Shown here piece by piece: positions 8,448 through 17,617 of a stretch of 64,000 nt of DNA. The position numbers were made by a program, and so were the translations under genes. The notes under the pieces were generated by a model that saw nothing but the letters and a program-made list of their open reading frames with translations, ran no database searches and was not told the origin of the DNA. Numbering within the stretch: position 1 is the first letter of the stretch; every line of letters starts with the position of its first letter. The stretch is from Clostridia bacterium (GTDB lineage Bacteria; Bacillota; Clostridia; Oscillospirales; Butyricicoccaceae), in assembly GCA_017394205.1 (NCBI GenBank), contig JAFOPS010000115.1:16496-80495 (forward strand). Reading direction: 5' to 3'.

Positions 8448-9611
8448 TCAATCGTCCGCCGAGCGGATCCACGTGGGCTTGATACGCCTTACGGCGCCGC
8501 ACACAAGCCCCAGCGAGGTCAGCATGATGAGCACCGATGTGCCGCCGTAGCTCACCAGGGGCAGCGTCAGCCCGATCACGGGGAAGATCCCCAGATTCAT
8601 GCCCAGATTGATGCCGATCTGCCACATGAACATCCCGCCCACGCCGGCGCAGATCAGACGGCTGAAGGTATCGGTGGAACGCCAGGCGTCGTAAAAGATC
8701 CGCAGCACCAGCGCCGTCAGCAGCGCCAGCAGCACCATGCAGCCGATGAAGCCGAACTCTTCGCCGCACACGGCGAAAACCGAATCGGTGTGGCTCTCCG
8801 GCACCCAGCCGCCCTGAATGCGCGGCCCCTGCAGATAGCCAGAGCCCAAAAGCTCGCCGTTGCTGATGGCGGCCACCGTCTGCCTGGCCTGCCAGGAATA
8901 GCGGTCGAACAGCGCCTGATCGATCTCGGCGGCCCGGGCGGGGTCAAAGACCACAAGGATGCGCATTTTCTGCCCCTCGCTCAAAAACCGCCACAGCAGC
9001 GGGAACGCCCCCGCGGCGCAGCCGCCCGCGGCGGCCAGCCACCACCAGGAAACGCCGCCCGCCACCAGCATCACCAGAAAGATCAGCGGATACATCAGCG
9101 CCACGCCCAGATCCCGGGAGATGACGAAGACCGCCGCCATGGTAACGCCCATGTGGGCCGTGAGCTGCAAAATGGTCCAGAAGTTGTTTTTCCGCTCCCG
9201 CAAAAGGCTCATGTGGCTGGCCATGGTATAAATGAAGATGACCTTTCCCACCTCGCCGGGCTGCACGTTGATGCCGCCGGGCAGGGGGATCCAGCTCTTG
9301 TTGCCGCCCACTTCCTTCCCCAGCTTATACAGCGACAGCTGGAACAGGATGTTGAGCACCGCCGCCACCGGCCACAGCCACGGGAATCGTTTGAAATCGA
9401 TGAAGGAAAAGAGGATCATGGACACAAATCCGGCGGCGATGCCGATGGTCTGCACCATCATGATGCGCCGGGGCCGCACCCGCGCAACGCTCTGGCAGCC
9501 GCTGTAAATCAGCACCAGCCCGATCAGACAGATCGTCAGCGCCAGGATCATCAGCGGCACGTCGCTTTGCGAGACATAGCGCTTGATCCCGGTCCAAAGC
9601 CTTTTTGCCAC
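8448..9611 (-). CDS. FtsW/RodA/SpoVE family peptidoglycan polymerase
   Basis: 387 residues with about ten membrane helices. Diagnostic SEDS segments are GGINVQPGEVGKVIFIYTMA (RodA-like QPSE region), SRDLGVALMYPLIFLVML, and the C-terminal NLGIFPVIGLTLPLVSYGGT. SEDS proteins polymerise lipid II into glycan strands with a partner class B PBP. No PBP lies beside it, so division, elongation or sporulation use cannot be assigned; the C-terminal motif and length suit RodA slightly better. It starts at GTG behind a GGAGAGGAGG stretch. Confidence 0.92.
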   Translation of the reverse strand: MAKRLWTGIKRYVSQSDVPLMILALTICLIGLVLIYSGCQSVARVRPRRIMMVQTIGIAAGFVSMILFSFIDFKRFPWLWPVAAVLNILFQLSLYKLGKEVGGNKSWIPLPGGINVQPGEVGKVIFIYTMASHMSLLRERKNNFWTILQLTAHMGVTMAAVFVISRDLGVALMYPLIFLVMLVAGGVSWWWLAAAGGCAAGAFPLLWRFLSEGQKMRILVVFDPARAAEIDQALFDRYSWQARQTVAAISNGELLGSGYLQGPRIQGGWVPESHTDSVFAVCGEEFGFIGCMVLLALLTALVLRIFYDAWRSTDTFSRLICAGVGGMFMWQIGINLGMNLGIFPVIGLTLPLVSYGGTSVLIMLTSLGLVCGAVRRIKPTWIRSADD

Positions 9612-9646
9612 GGGGCCCCCTCCTCTCCTGGATGATCACAAAAATT

Positions 9647-9675
9647 ATTCTATCATTCTGCCGCGGCTTATGCAA
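9647..9675 (-). promoter_or_regulatory. Predicted sigma-A promoter for the SEDS gene
   Basis: TTGCAT and TAGAAT separated by 17 bp on the minus strand, 36 nt before the GTG start. Confidence 0.72.
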
Positions 9676-9723
9676 GAAAAAGAGAAAAAACTAAAAAAAG
9701 TTCAGAAATGTAGATAAAATCCC

Positions 9724-9752
9724 TTTCAAAAAGGCCGGTAAAGTGCTATACT
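9724..9752 (+). promoter_or_regulatory. Predicted promoter of the tsaE-tsaB-rpiB operon
   Basis: A good -10 (TATACT) with a poor -35 (TTTCAA) at 17 bp, ending 30 nt before the TTG start of tsaE. Confidence 0.5.
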
Positions 9753-9782
9753 GACATAGAATAAGATGGGGAGGTAGGAGTC

Positions 9783-10208
9783 TTGCGGCAAACCACGTAT
9801 CAGACCCACAGCGTACAGGAGACCGAGGCGCTGGGCGAATCGCTGGCCTGCGTGCTGGCACAGGCCCCGGCTGTGGCCCTTTACGGCGGCCTCGGCATGG
9901 GCAAGACCGCCTTTGTCCGCGGGCTGGCGCGGGGGCTGGGCAGCCATGCGCAGGTCTCGTCGCCCACCTTTGCCATCGTCAATGAATATGAAGGACCCCG
10001 CCGCATCTGTCATTTCGACATGTACCGGCTCCCCGATGCCGAAGCTCTTTTCGACATCGGCTGGGAGGATTATCTGGCTTCGGGCGCGCTGTGCGTGGCC
10101 GAGTGGAGCGAGAACGTCGAAGGCGCCTTTCCCCAGGGGACAGCCGAGGTGATCATCCGTCGGCTGGACGACGCCGACGGGCGGGAGATCACGGTGAAGC
10201 TATGCTGA
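9783..10208 (+). CDS. tsaE: tRNA t6A biosynthesis ATPase TsaE
   Basis: 141 residues. The P-loop GGLGMGKTAFVRGLARGLG is at about residues 37-55, then SSPTFAIVNEYEG and a late FDIGWEDYLASGALCVAEWSE segment, all typical of TsaE/YjeE. It acts with TsaB and TsaD in threonylcarbamoylation of A37 in ANN-decoding tRNAs. It starts at TTG behind GGGAGGTAGGAG. The stop overlaps the tsaB start by 7 nt, implying translational coupling. tsaD and tsaC are not in the window. Confidence 0.95.
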   Translation: MRQTTYQTHSVQETEALGESLACVLAQAPAVALYGGLGMGKTAFVRGLARGLGSHAQVSSPTFAIVNEYEGPRRICHFDMYRLPDAEALFDIGWEDYLASGALCVAEWSENVEGAFPQGTAEVIIRRLDDADGREITVKLC

Positions 10209-10822
10209 TACTTGCCTTGGATACCTCGGGGGCCGTTGCCTCCTGCGCTCTTTTGCAAAACGGCGAAATGCTGGACGCCTGTGCCCACGATTCCATGCTG
10301 GACCACAGCCGCCTGCTCCTGCCCCTCTGCCAATCTCTTTTGGAGAAAAACGGGCTGACGCTGAAGGACGTGGACGTCTTTGCCGCCGTCGTCGGGCCCG
10401 GCTCCTTTACCGGGATCCGCATCGGTACGGCGGCCGTCAAGGGCTTTGCCTGGGCGCAAAGCAAGCCCTGCGCGGGGATCTCTTCCCTTTCGGCCATGGC
10501 CTGGGACTGTGAGCAGGAGGGCACGCTCTGCTGCTCGATCCGCGCCCGCGCAGACGAGAGCTATTACGCCGTCTTCCGCCGGGAGAAGGGCTCCGTCATC
10601 CGGCTGACCGAGGATGCTGTCGGCTCCGATGAGGAGATGGGGTCCATCGCCCGGGAGCACGGCTGCACCCTCTTCCCGCGGGACTGCCAGCGGGCCTCCG
10701 GCGCGGCAAGGGCCGCCTGGGCGCTGGCCCAAAGCGGCAAACTGCAAACCTGTCACGAGATCGTTCCCTCTTACCTGCGGGCAACGCAGGCGGAACGCAT
10801 GAGAAAGGAGCAAATGAAATGA
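10202..10822 (+). CDS. tsaB: tRNA t6A biosynthesis protein TsaB
   Basis: 206 residues, an ASKHA-fold partner of TsaD. The N-terminal ILALDTSGAVASCALLQNG and the GPGSFTGIRIGTAAVKGFAW motif are diagnostic. It lacks the metal ligands of TsaD and is the scaffold of the TsaBDE complex. The ATG lies inside the end of tsaE, and its own stop overlaps rpiB as ATGA, so the three genes are tightly coupled. An open reading frame extends further upstream, but only as a shadow of tsaE. Confidence 0.95.
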   Translation: MLILALDTSGAVASCALLQNGEMLDACAHDSMLDHSRLLLPLCQSLLEKNGLTLKDVDVFAAVVGPGSFTGIRIGTAAVKGFAWAQSKPCAGISSLSAMAWDCEQEGTLCCSIRARADESYYAVFRREKGSVIRLTEDAVGSDEEMGSIAREHGCTLFPRDCQRASGAARAAWALAQSGKLQTCHEIVPSYLRATQAERMRKEQMK

Positions 10823-11256
10823 AGATCGCCATCGGCGCCGATCACGGCGGATATTCCCTCAAGGAGGTTTTGAAGAAGCACCTGCTGGAGCGGGGCTTTG
10901 ACGTGGAGGATTTCGGCACCTTCGACACCCAGTCCTGCCATTATCCCGTCTATGCGGAAAAGGTTGCCCGCGCCGTGGCCGCGAAAGAGGCCGAGCTTGG
11001 CGTTTTGGTCTGCGGCACCGGCATCGGCATGAGCATCGCCGCCAACAAGGTGAAGGGCATCCGCGCCGCCGCCGTGTCCGACTGCTTTACCGCGCAGGCC
11101 ACGCGGGAGCACAACGATTCCAATATCCTCTGCCTGGGCGAGCGCACCGTGGGCCCCGGGCTTGCCATGCGCATCGTGGACACCTGGCTGGACGCCTCTT
11201 TCCTGGGCGGCCGCCACCAGACCCGGGTGGACATGATCTCCGCTCTGGAGAAATGA
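10819..11256 (+). CDS. rpiB: Ribose 5-phosphate isomerase B
   Basis: 145 residues. The N-terminal IAIGADHGGYSLKE, the catalytic-Cys loop VLVCGTGIGMSIAANKVKGI, and CLGERTVG mark the RpiB/LacAB sugar isomerase family. It interconverts ribose 5-phosphate and ribulose 5-phosphate in the pentose phosphate pathway. AAAGGAG precedes the ATG, which overlaps the tsaB stop by 4 nt. A compact terminator follows. Other LacAB-type substrates are possible but less likely in this context. Confidence 0.94.
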   Translation: MKIAIGADHGGYSLKEVLKKHLLERGFDVEDFGTFDTQSCHYPVYAEKVARAVAAKEAELGVLVCGTGIGMSIAANKVKGIRAAAVSDCFTAQATREHNDSNILCLGERTVGPGLAMRIVDTWLDASFLGGRHQTRVDMISALEK

Positions 11257-11260
11257 GTTT

Positions 11261-11283
11261 TCGCCCCTTTCGGGGCGATTTTT
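11261..11283 (+). terminator. Terminator after rpiB
   Basis: TCGCCCC and GGGGCGA pair around TTTC, followed by five T, directly after the rpiB stop. Confidence 0.9.
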
Positions 11284-11343
11284 ACGGGATCGGCCCGCCA
11301 GTTCCGGTATTCTGATATTTTGAGATAAAAGGAGAAAAGCACT

Positions 11344-11982
11344 ATGGACATCATGGATCACGTTCACGTTATGGATCACCCCCTGGTGGCGCACAAGCTG
11401 ACCATCCTCCGGGACAAGAACACCAGCGTCAAGGATTTCCGCGAGCTGGTGTCTGAGATCGGCATGCTCATCACCTACGAGGCCACCCGCGATCTCCCCC
11501 TCACCACCAAAGAGGTGGAAACTCCCATCTGCAAGGCCGAGGAGCCCACGCTGGCCGGCAAAAAGGTGGCCGTAGTGCCCATCCTGCGGGCCGGGCTGGG
11601 TCTGGTGGACGGCGTGCTGCGGATGATCCCCTCTGCCCGCGTGGGCCATATCGGCATGTACCGGGACGAGGAGACGCTGGAGCCCCACGTTTATTTCTGC
11701 AAAATGCCCAAGGACGTAGCCGAGCGCGAGATCATGATCGTCGATCCCATGCTGGCCACCGGCGGCTCGGCCGACGCCGCCATCACCGAGATGAAGTCCC
11801 GCGGCTGCACCCACATCAAGCTGCTGGTGCTGGTGGCTGTGCCCGAGGGCATCAACCGGGTACACAGCAAGCACCCCGACGTGGAGATCTATGCCGGTGC
11901 GGTAGACAGCCATCTCAACGAGCACGGCTATATCGTCCCCGGTCTGGGTGACGCCGGCGACCGCATCTTCGGCACGAAATAA
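11344..11982 (+). CDS. upp: Uracil phosphoribosyltransferase
   Basis: 212 residues, normal for the family. The PRPP-binding motif is [18 protein letters not shown] (about residues 130-147), with [16 protein letters not shown] upstream and a uracil-binding C-terminus [18 protein letters not shown]. It salvages uracil to UMP in the cytoplasm. AAGGAG is 10 nt before the ATG and a strong terminator follows, so it is likely a single transcription unit. Confidence 0.97.
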   Translation: MDIMDHVHVMDHPLVAHKLTILRDKNTSVKDFRELVSEIGMLITYEATRDLPLTTKEVETPICKAEEPTLAGKKVAVVPILRAGLGLVDGVLRMIPSARVGHIGMYRDEETLEPHVYFCKMPKDVAEREIMIVDPMLATGGSADAAITEMKSRGCTHIKLLVLVAVPEGINRVHSKHPDVEIYAGAVDSHLNEHGYIVPGLGDAGDRIFGTK

Positions 11983-11996
11983 CAAGCTTTTCTCAT

Positions 11997-12022
11997 GCCC
12001 GCCGCAAACGGCGGGCTTTTTT
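11997..12022 (+). terminator. Terminator after upp
   Basis: A perfect 8-bp GC stem (GCCCGCCG against CGGCGGGC), a CAAA loop and six T. Confidence 0.93.
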
Positions 12023-12038
12023 GAAATGAGGTGCTTTT

Positions 12039-13175
12039 TTGATTAAACTGCTGAATCATATCCTTGTGTTTCGGGAGGGAGCGTGGCGCCCCACCGAGAT
12101 CCTGATCGCCGACCGGCGCATCGCCCGGGTCGCCGACCGGATCCCCTGCTCGCTGGAGGGTCTGGAGATCATTGACGGACAGGGCATGAAGGCCATCCCC
12201 GGCTATCTGGATCAGCACGTCCACATCACCGGCGGGGGCGGCGAGGGCGGCTTTTCCAATCAGGTGCCGCCGCTGCGCTTCAGCGCTCCCGTCAAGGCGG
12301 GCATCACCACACTGGTGGGCCTGCTGGGCACCGACGGCACCACCCGCAGCGTAGAAAGCCTGGTGGCCAAAACCAAGGCCCTGCGGGAAAACGGGCTGAC
12401 AGCCTTCTGTCTGACGGGCGCTTACGAATATCCCTCCCCCACCGTCACCGGGAGCGTCCGGCGGGACATCGTGCTGATCGAAGAGTGCATCGGCGTCAAG
12501 ATCGCCATCTGCGATCACCGCTCCGCCTCCATCACCCGGGACGAGCTGGCACGTCTGGCCTCCGACGCCCATCAGGCGGGCATCCTTTCGGGCAAGCCGG
12601 GGATCGTCCATCTGCACACCGGCTCGGGCCCAGACAGGCTGGATCTGATCTTCGACGTGCTGGCCCATTCCAACATCCCCATCTCGGTCTTTCGCCCCAC
12701 CCACGTGGCGGGCAAACTGGAGGACGCGCTGCGGTTTGCGCAGATGGGCGGCTATATCGACATCACCTGCTCCGCAGAAAATCCCGACAAGCGGGCCGGG
12801 CTGATCCTCGACGCCGTTTCCCGCGCTCCCCGGGGCCTGGTGACGATCAGCACCGACGGCAACGGCTCCATGCCTGTATGGAACGAGAAGAACGAGATGA
12901 TCGGCATCGGCGCGGGCAGCGTGGCTTCGCTGCACGAAAACATCCTTGCCATGGTGCGCCGCGGCGCGCCGCTGGAGGAGGCCATCCTCCCCGCCACCGA
13001 GAATCCGGCCCGCGCTCTGAAGCTGTATCCCCGCAAGGGAGCGCTGCTGGAGGGGTCGGATGCCGACATCCTGCTGCTGGACGGCGCGGGAAGGATCGAC
13101 ACCGTGTTTGCTCTGGGTCGGATGCTGCTTCGCGGCGGCGAAATGCAGGTCCACTGCAATTTCGAGGACTGCTGA
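12039..13175 (+). CDS. iadA: Isoaspartyl (beta-aspartyl) dipeptidase
   Basis: 378 residues, against about 390 for E. coli IadA. This amidohydrolase-superfamily enzyme shows the HxH metal motif in LDQHVHITGGGGEGGF, a likely carbamylated lysine in GVKIAICDHRS, further metal His in GIVHLHTGSGP and PTHVAG, and the catalytic Asp in STDGNGSM. It hydrolyses isoaspartyl dipeptides from damaged proteins. The TTG start was chosen because GAGGTG lies 6-8 nt upstream. Only 12 nt separate it from the M20 amidohydrolase gene, suggesting joint peptide salvage. Confidence 0.94.
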   Translation: MIKLLNHILVFREGAWRPTEILIADRRIARVADRIPCSLEGLEIIDGQGMKAIPGYLDQHVHITGGGGEGGFSNQVPPLRFSAPVKAGITTLVGLLGTDGTTRSVESLVAKTKALRENGLTAFCLTGAYEYPSPTVTGSVRRDIVLIEECIGVKIAICDHRSASITRDELARLASDAHQAGILSGKPGIVHLHTGSGPDRLDLIFDVLAHSNIPISVFRPTHVAGKLEDALRFAQMGGYIDITCSAENPDKRAGLILDAVSRAPRGLVTISTDGNGSMPVWNEKNEMIGIGAGSVASLHENILAMVRRGAPLEEAILPATENPARALKLYPRKGALLEGSDADILLLDGAGRIDTVFALGRMLLRGGEMQVHCNFEDC

Positions 13176-13187
13176 AGGAGGCGCGCT

Positions 13188-14384
13188 ATGGAATCGATCC
13201 GGACGAGTTGTTCTTCCATGCAGGGCGAGATCATCGCCTTGCGGCGGGGGCTGCATCAGATCCCCGAGCTTGGCACGCATCTTCCCGAGACCCGGGCGCT
13301 GATCTGCGAAACGCTGGACCGCTGGGGCGTTCCCTATCAAAAATCGGCGCTGGATTCCTCGGTTTCGGGCAGTATTTCCGGCGGCGCGCCGGGCAAAACC
13401 GTCCTTCTGCGGGCCGACGTAGACGGTCTGCCCATTCGGGAGGAGACCGGCCTTCCCTTTGCGTCCCGTCATCCCGGGATCATGCACGCCTGCGGTCACG
13501 ACGCCCACGGCGCCATGCTTCTCGGGGCGGTAAAGGCGCTGTTTGACCGGCGGGAAACGCTTTGCGGCACCGTCCGGTTTCTCTTTCAGGCCTCCGAGGA
13601 AGACGGACGCGGCGCGAAAAATGCCATCGCCGAGGGCATTTTGGATGGCGTGGACGCCGTGTTCGGCATGCACGTGGGCTCGATCCTGGGTCCGGAGATC
13701 CCCTCGGGCACCGTTACCGCCGCGCCCGGCTGCTGCATGGCGGCGGCCGATCGCTTCATCCTGAAGGTCCGGGGCGCGGGCTGTCACGGCTCTACCCCGG
13801 AAAAGGGTGTGGACCCTGTTTCCATCTCGGCGCATATCATCCTGGCCCTGCAGGAGATCATCGCCCGGGAGATTTCATCCACCAAGGCCGCCGTGGTCAC
13901 CGTGGGGCGCATCAGCGGCGGCGCCGCCTACAACATCATCCCCGACGAGGTGGAGCTGGAGGGCACCCTCCGCTGCCTGGAGCGGGGCGTGCGGGATTAC
14001 GTCCTGGGCCGCATCGCCGAGATCGCCCGCAGCGAGGCCGCGCTGTTCCGCGGAAGCTGCGAGGTGGAGATCATCCCCTTTGCCCCGCCCGTCATCAGCG
14101 ACCCCGCCATGGCGGCGCTGGTGGTCCGTGCCGCGAGAGAGGTGGTGGGAGAGACCCGGGTGCGCGACACGCTGCCCGCCTCCAACATGGGAGCGGAGGA
14201 TTTCGCCTTTTATCTGGAGCGGGTCCCCGGATGCTATTTCTTCCTCAGCGCCGCCGATCCGGAAAAGGGCACCTGCATCCCCCATCACAACGCCCGCTTC
14301 GACGTGGATGAAAGCGTCCTCTGGGAAGGCTCCGCCGTCCTTGCGGCCGCCGCCTGCCGGTTTTTGAACGGGGAAGAAGCGTGA
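13188..14384 (+). CDS. M20 family amidohydrolase (hippurate hydrolase/carboxypeptidase-like)
   Basis: 398 residues. Metal-binding segments are HACGHDAHGAMLLGA and the Glu pair in QASEEDGRGAK; GMHVGS and the C-terminal ASNMGAEDFAFYLERVPG (lone metal His later in IPHHNARFD) complete the M20D pattern. The dimerisation domain lies between. Such enzymes cleave N-acyl amino acids, hippurate or small peptides; the substrate cannot be fixed here. It probably forms an operon with iadA, with GGAGG before its ATG. A bidirectional terminator follows. Confidence 0.92.
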   Translation: MESIRTSCSSMQGEIIALRRGLHQIPELGTHLPETRALICETLDRWGVPYQKSALDSSVSGSISGGAPGKTVLLRADVDGLPIREETGLPFASRHPGIMHACGHDAHGAMLLGAVKALFDRRETLCGTVRFLFQASEEDGRGAKNAIAEGILDGVDAVFGMHVGSILGPEIPSGTVTAAPGCCMAAADRFILKVRGAGCHGSTPEKGVDPVSISAHIILALQEIIAREISSTKAAVVTVGRISGGAAYNIIPDEVELEGTLRCLERGVRDYVLGRIAEIARSEAALFRGSCEVEIIPFAPPVISDPAMAALVVRAAREVVGETRVRDTLPASNMGAEDFAFYLERVPGCYFFLSAADPEKGTCIPHHNARFDVDESVLWEGSAVLAAAACRFLNGEEA

Positions 14385-14423
14385 CCTCCGTTCACCCCGC
14401 AATCATACTGCATTTTATAAGAG

Positions 14424-14460
14424 CATCAAAAAACAGCCCTCCCGGGCTGTTTTTTTGATG
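14424..14460. terminator. Bidirectional terminator
   Basis: An extended palindrome (CATCAAAAAACAGCCC against GGGCTGTTTTTTTGATG) with a T-run on each side, between convergent genes. Confidence 0.92.
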
Positions 14461-14464
14461 CTTT

Positions 14465-15001
14465 TCAATAATCCCTGTGCTCCCGCCGGTATTGCCGGAT
14501 CCAGGCAAAGGTCCTGTCCTCCCCTTCGTCGGCCAGCATGGTCAGCAGCTTTTTGAGGAATTCTCCGGTCTCGGCGTGCATCACGTGTTTTCCGATGCCC
14601 CGGTTGAAGTATTCCAGCGGCTTTGCGTCGGTGTAGTTTTCTCCTTGATAGGTCTTGCAGGCGGCGATGCGGTCGCAGAACATCTCGATCACGTATTTCA
14701 GCGGCATTTTCACCGGCTCCACTTGATGGGTCTTCATATTGTAGTCGGTCCAGTACTCGTGATGATGCTTGTTGCGCCCCTTGTGGTGGAGCCAGGAGCG
14801 GGAATAGCCCCGCACCTCGCGCTCGTGATCGTTGGGGCTTCGGGTTCCCTGATAATGAACGGCGGAGGTCCAGAACTCCACCGGGCTGTATTTGGAAAGG
14901 TCATGGCTCAGTCCCTGCCAGCCGATCCCGGCCTTGAAGCAGTGGCGGATGACCAGATGGCGGTGATGCGTGACCGTGCGGAAATGCTTCCAGGGGTGCA
15001 T
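14465..15001 (-). CDS. DUF5662-like conserved protein
   Basis: 178 residues, rich in His and aromatic residues (WKHFRTVTHHRHLVIRHCFK, LSHDLSKYSPVEFW, HHKGRNKHHHEYW). The repeated H and D patterns suggest a metal-binding helical protein, and the pattern matches what I recall of DUF5662. The function is unknown. The ATG was chosen because GGGAGGGGA lies 6 nt upstream; the frame is open 17 codons further without a ribosome site. Confidence 0.75.
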   Translation of the reverse strand: MHPWKHFRTVTHHRHLVIRHCFKAGIGWQGLSHDLSKYSPVEFWTSAVHYQGTRSPNDHEREVRGYSRSWLHHKGRNKHHHEYWTDYNMKTHQVEPVKMPLKYVIEMFCDRIAACKTYQGENYTDAKPLEYFNRGIGKHVMHAETGEFLKKLLTMLADEGEDRTFAWIRQYRREHRDY

Positions 15002-15042
15002 GGCGTCCCCTCCCTTCCCGCTTATTCTACTCCACCGGCGGC

Positions 15043-15070
15043 AAAAAAACAAGGCCGCATTGCGGCCTTG
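15043..15070 (-). terminator. Terminator of the two-component operon (minus strand)
   Basis: A 9-bp perfect stem (CAAGGCCGC against GCGGCCTTG) with a 3-nt loop and seven T on the minus strand, just after the membrane-anchored protein gene. Confidence 0.92.
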
Positions 15071-15076
15071 TGGGCG

Positions 15077-15535
15077 TTATTCCAGGTTCAGCAATTTTCG
15101 GATCTGCCGGACATAGGTCGCGTCATCGGATCCGCGATAGCTGCTGTACATCGGCCCCCGGACGGGAATGACGGTGATCTTCACACCGGAAAGATCGTAG
15201 GTGGACAAAATGAGCCGGGCGTCCTCCGGAGTCACGCCGCGCAAGCCGTGGTACAAAAGCTCGTCCCGATCCGGTCCGGGTGCGTCGCCGGAGAAAAAAG
15301 CGATGACATGCTTATCCCGGTATCTTTCGTTGGCATAAATCTTCAGCCCGGCTTCGGTATCCAGCCCGAAAAAGTCGGGAACGCGCTCCCGAAAGATCTC
15401 CAACCGCTGCTTTTCCTCAGGCGTATACCGGGTCTTTTCGGGCAAAAGCCGGGGCGCGAGCAGGAGAACGGCCGCAACCAGAGCCACACCGGCAAAAAGC
15501 AGCGCGGCCGCTTTCTTTTTGTTCCATTTTTTCAC
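15077..15535 (-). CDS. Membrane-anchored extracytoplasmic protein, unknown function
   Basis: 152 residues: a basic N-terminus (KKWNKKK), one hydrophobic helix (about residues 9-30) and a soluble domain of about 120 residues probably outside the membrane. No cysteine lipobox is visible and I recognise no family. The GTG was chosen because GGGGAG lies 6 nt upstream; an earlier GTG overlaps the histidine kinase stop but has no ribosome site. It is the third gene after the response regulator and kinase, so it may be their accessory protein; that is inference only. Confidence 0.72.
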   Translation of the reverse strand: MKKWNKKKAAALLFAGVALVAAVLLLAPRLLPEKTRYTPEEKQRLEIFRERVPDFFGLDTEAGLKIYANERYRDKHVIAFFSGDAPGPDRDELLYHGLRGVTPEDARLILSTYDLSGVKITVIPVRGPMYSSYRGSDDATYVRQIRKLLNLE

Positions 15536-15564
15536 GGAGCTCTCCCCTTTTTTCGATTTTTCGA

Positions 15565-16932
15565 TCACACTTCCTTCTTTTCTTTTCGTTCTGCGGGCAG
15601 CGCCGCCTCCGCCAAAAAGCGGCGGGCGTCCTGCCGGGTCTCAAAGCTGCCGCCCATCCGCTCCAGCAGCTTGCGGCAGGTTTGCAGGCCGATGCGGGTG
15701 CTTTCGGCAACGGTAGGACGGGCGGGGATCCCGTTGGACACGATGATCTTCAGCATATCGCCCTCGAGCCGGGCCATCACCACCACAGACCTGCCAAGAT
15801 CGCCGTGCTTGAGCACGTTGGAGAACAGGTTGTCCACCACCCGCTGTAAGTATTGCAGATTGACGCGAACCGTGCATTCCTCGTCCAGCGGGAAGCTCTG
15901 CACCTCCCAGCCCATGCTCTGCAGCCGGATAATATGCTCGCCCAAAAGCTGCTCCAGCAGAATGACGGCATCGTATTCCTCCAGAGCGATCTCCCGCTCC
16001 GGCTGGCCGAACACCAGAAAATAGCGGAACAGCTCGTCGGTGAGCGATTTGAGCTGCCGGGCCCGCTCGCTGCTGGCCGACAGATATTTCTTCATCTGCT
16101 CCTCGGTCTGATACTGTCCGCCCTCCAGCAGATCCAGATAGCCCATCAGCGCCGTCAGCGGCGTGCGGATATCGTGGGAAATAGCGGTGATCAGCCCCGC
16201 GTTGGCCGTCAGCGCCTCCTGCTCGCCCTGCATCCGCTGGATGATGGAGCGGCGCATCCGCTCCACCGAGCGAGCCAGATCGCCCAGCTCGTCCTCCCGG
16301 TCGGTCTGGATGGCGGCGAGGCTCTCGCTGTTCTCCACGCGCTGCACCTCGCGGGAAAGACGGATGATAGAATTGGTCAGCGACCGGTTATAAGTGAGAT
16401 TGACCGCCAGCAGCGTCAGACTGGCAAGGGTCAGAGCGATCATGGTGATGCCGCTGTAATAGGGCGTTTCGGAATACTCCGTCAGACTTACCCGAAACAC
16501 GCCGTCGGCAAAGGCAACCGCATAGCGGCCCTCTTCATCGGGCGTCAGCACATCGGGCGTCAGACTGTTCCCCACCGGCGCCACATTGTTGTAGACCGCG
16601 TGGGTCAGATCGACGACCTCGCCGTCGGTCTCCAGAACGGTCTGCTCGCCCTTGTAAATCACCAGATAAACGTATCGCTTCGCCCGGGCCCAGGCAGACA
16701 GCTCCTCTGCGTCGGTAGAGCGAAGCTCCTTTTCCTGAACATAGTCGCTGAGGTCACGGATATACTGCTGCTCGCGCCGGAGCGAGGATTCCTCCGACAG
16801 ATAGACGTGCTCCAGCAAATACCGTCCGCACACCACGGCGCAGAAAAACACCGCCAGCGCCAGACACAGCGAGCCAAGCTGCACGGTGAGCAGCTTGGCG
16901 TTCATGGATACGCGCCGGTTTTCAGCCTTCAT
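15565..16932 (-). CDS. Sensor histidine kinase
   Basis: 455 residues. Two membrane helices (about residues 12-35 and 165-190) flank a 130-residue extracytoplasmic sensor region; a HAMP-like linker follows (RLSREVQRVENSE), then the HisKA segment ITAISHDIRTPLTALMGYLD with the phospho-accepting His, and an ATPase domain with an N box (VVDNLFSNVLKHG). G boxes are weak at the end (SNGIPARPTVAESTRIGLQT), though GxGL-like residues remain. The start overlaps the regulator stop by 11 nt. The stimulus is unknown. Confidence 0.93.
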   Translation of the reverse strand: MKAENRRVSMNAKLLTVQLGSLCLALAVFFCAVVCGRYLLEHVYLSEESSLRREQQYIRDLSDYVQEKELRSTDAEELSAWARAKRYVYLVIYKGEQTVLETDGEVVDLTHAVYNNVAPVGNSLTPDVLTPDEEGRYAVAFADGVFRVSLTEYSETPYYSGITMIALTLASLTLLAVNLTYNRSLTNSIIRLSREVQRVENSESLAAIQTDREDELGDLARSVERMRRSIIQRMQGEQEALTANAGLITAISHDIRTPLTALMGYLDLLEGGQYQTEEQMKKYLSASSERARQLKSLTDELFRYFLVFGQPEREIALEEYDAVILLEQLLGEHIIRLQSMGWEVQSFPLDEECTVRVNLQYLQRVVDNLFSNVLKHGDLGRSVVVMARLEGDMLKIIVSNGIPARPTVAESTRIGLQTCRKLLERMGGSFETRQDARRFLAEAALPAERKEKKEV

Positions 16933-17617
16933 CCAATTGATACCCCTTGCCCCAGACGGTGCGGATCAGCTGAGGATTGGTATAGTCGTCCTCCAGCTTT
17001 TTCCGCAGATTCAGAATATGGACCATGACAGTGTTGGTGGCCGAAGGAAGATATTTTTCCTTCCACACGCCCTCGTAAAGGGTGCGGGCGTCGATCACCT
17101 GGCCGCTGTGATCCATGAAAAACTGCAGGATCTCGATCTCCTTGTTGGTGAGGGGCACGGCCTCGCCGCGGCGCAGCACGCAGCCCTTGTCGGGCTGGAG
17201 GACCAGCCGCCCCGAGGGGCGGTCCTCGGGCTTGCCCTTATACACCCGATAGCGCCGCAGGAGCGAATCCACCTTCATCAAAAGCTCGGTCTGGGAAAAG
17301 GGCTTGCCCAGATAATCGTCGCCCCCGGCGCCGTAAGCCTGCAGCTTGTCGCTTTCCATCGTTTTTGCCGTCAAAAACAGGATGGGCGCCTGAGAATACT
17401 TCCGGATCTCGGCGCATGCCTCTACCCCCGACAGCCCGGGCATCATGATATCCATGACCACCAGGTCGGTGTCGGGGTGCGCTTCGATATAGGCGATGGC
17501 CTCGGATCCGCTGGCGGCACATTCCGCGTAATAGCCCCTGCTCTCCAGCAGGATCCGCACGATCTCGCGGATATCCCGCTCGTCGTCCACCACAAGAATA
17601 TGTACGTTTTCGTTCAT
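16922..17617 (-). CDS. OmpR/PhoB-family response regulator
   Basis: 231 residues. The receiver domain has the acidic pair DDE near residue 11, phospho-acceptor Asp in VMDIMMPGLSG (about 55) and Lys in GKPFSQTEL. The C-terminal winged helix includes LTNKEIEILQFFMDHSGQV and VHILNLRKKLEDD. It pairs with the adjacent kinase. AAAGGAGCGG precedes the ATG. A divergently transcribed tail-anchored peptidase gene shares the upstream intergenic region and is a candidate target. Confidence 0.95.
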   Translation of the reverse strand: MNENVHILVVDDERDIREIVRILLESRGYYAECAASGSEAIAYIEAHPDTDLVVMDIMMPGLSGVEACAEIRKYSQAPILFLTAKTMESDKLQAYGAGGDDYLGKPFSQTELLMKVDSLLRRYRVYKGKPEDRPSGRLVLQPDKGCVLRRGEAVPLTNKEIEILQFFMDHSGQVIDARTLYEGVWKEKYLPSATNTVMVHILNLRKKLEDDYTNPQLIRTVWGKGYQLDEG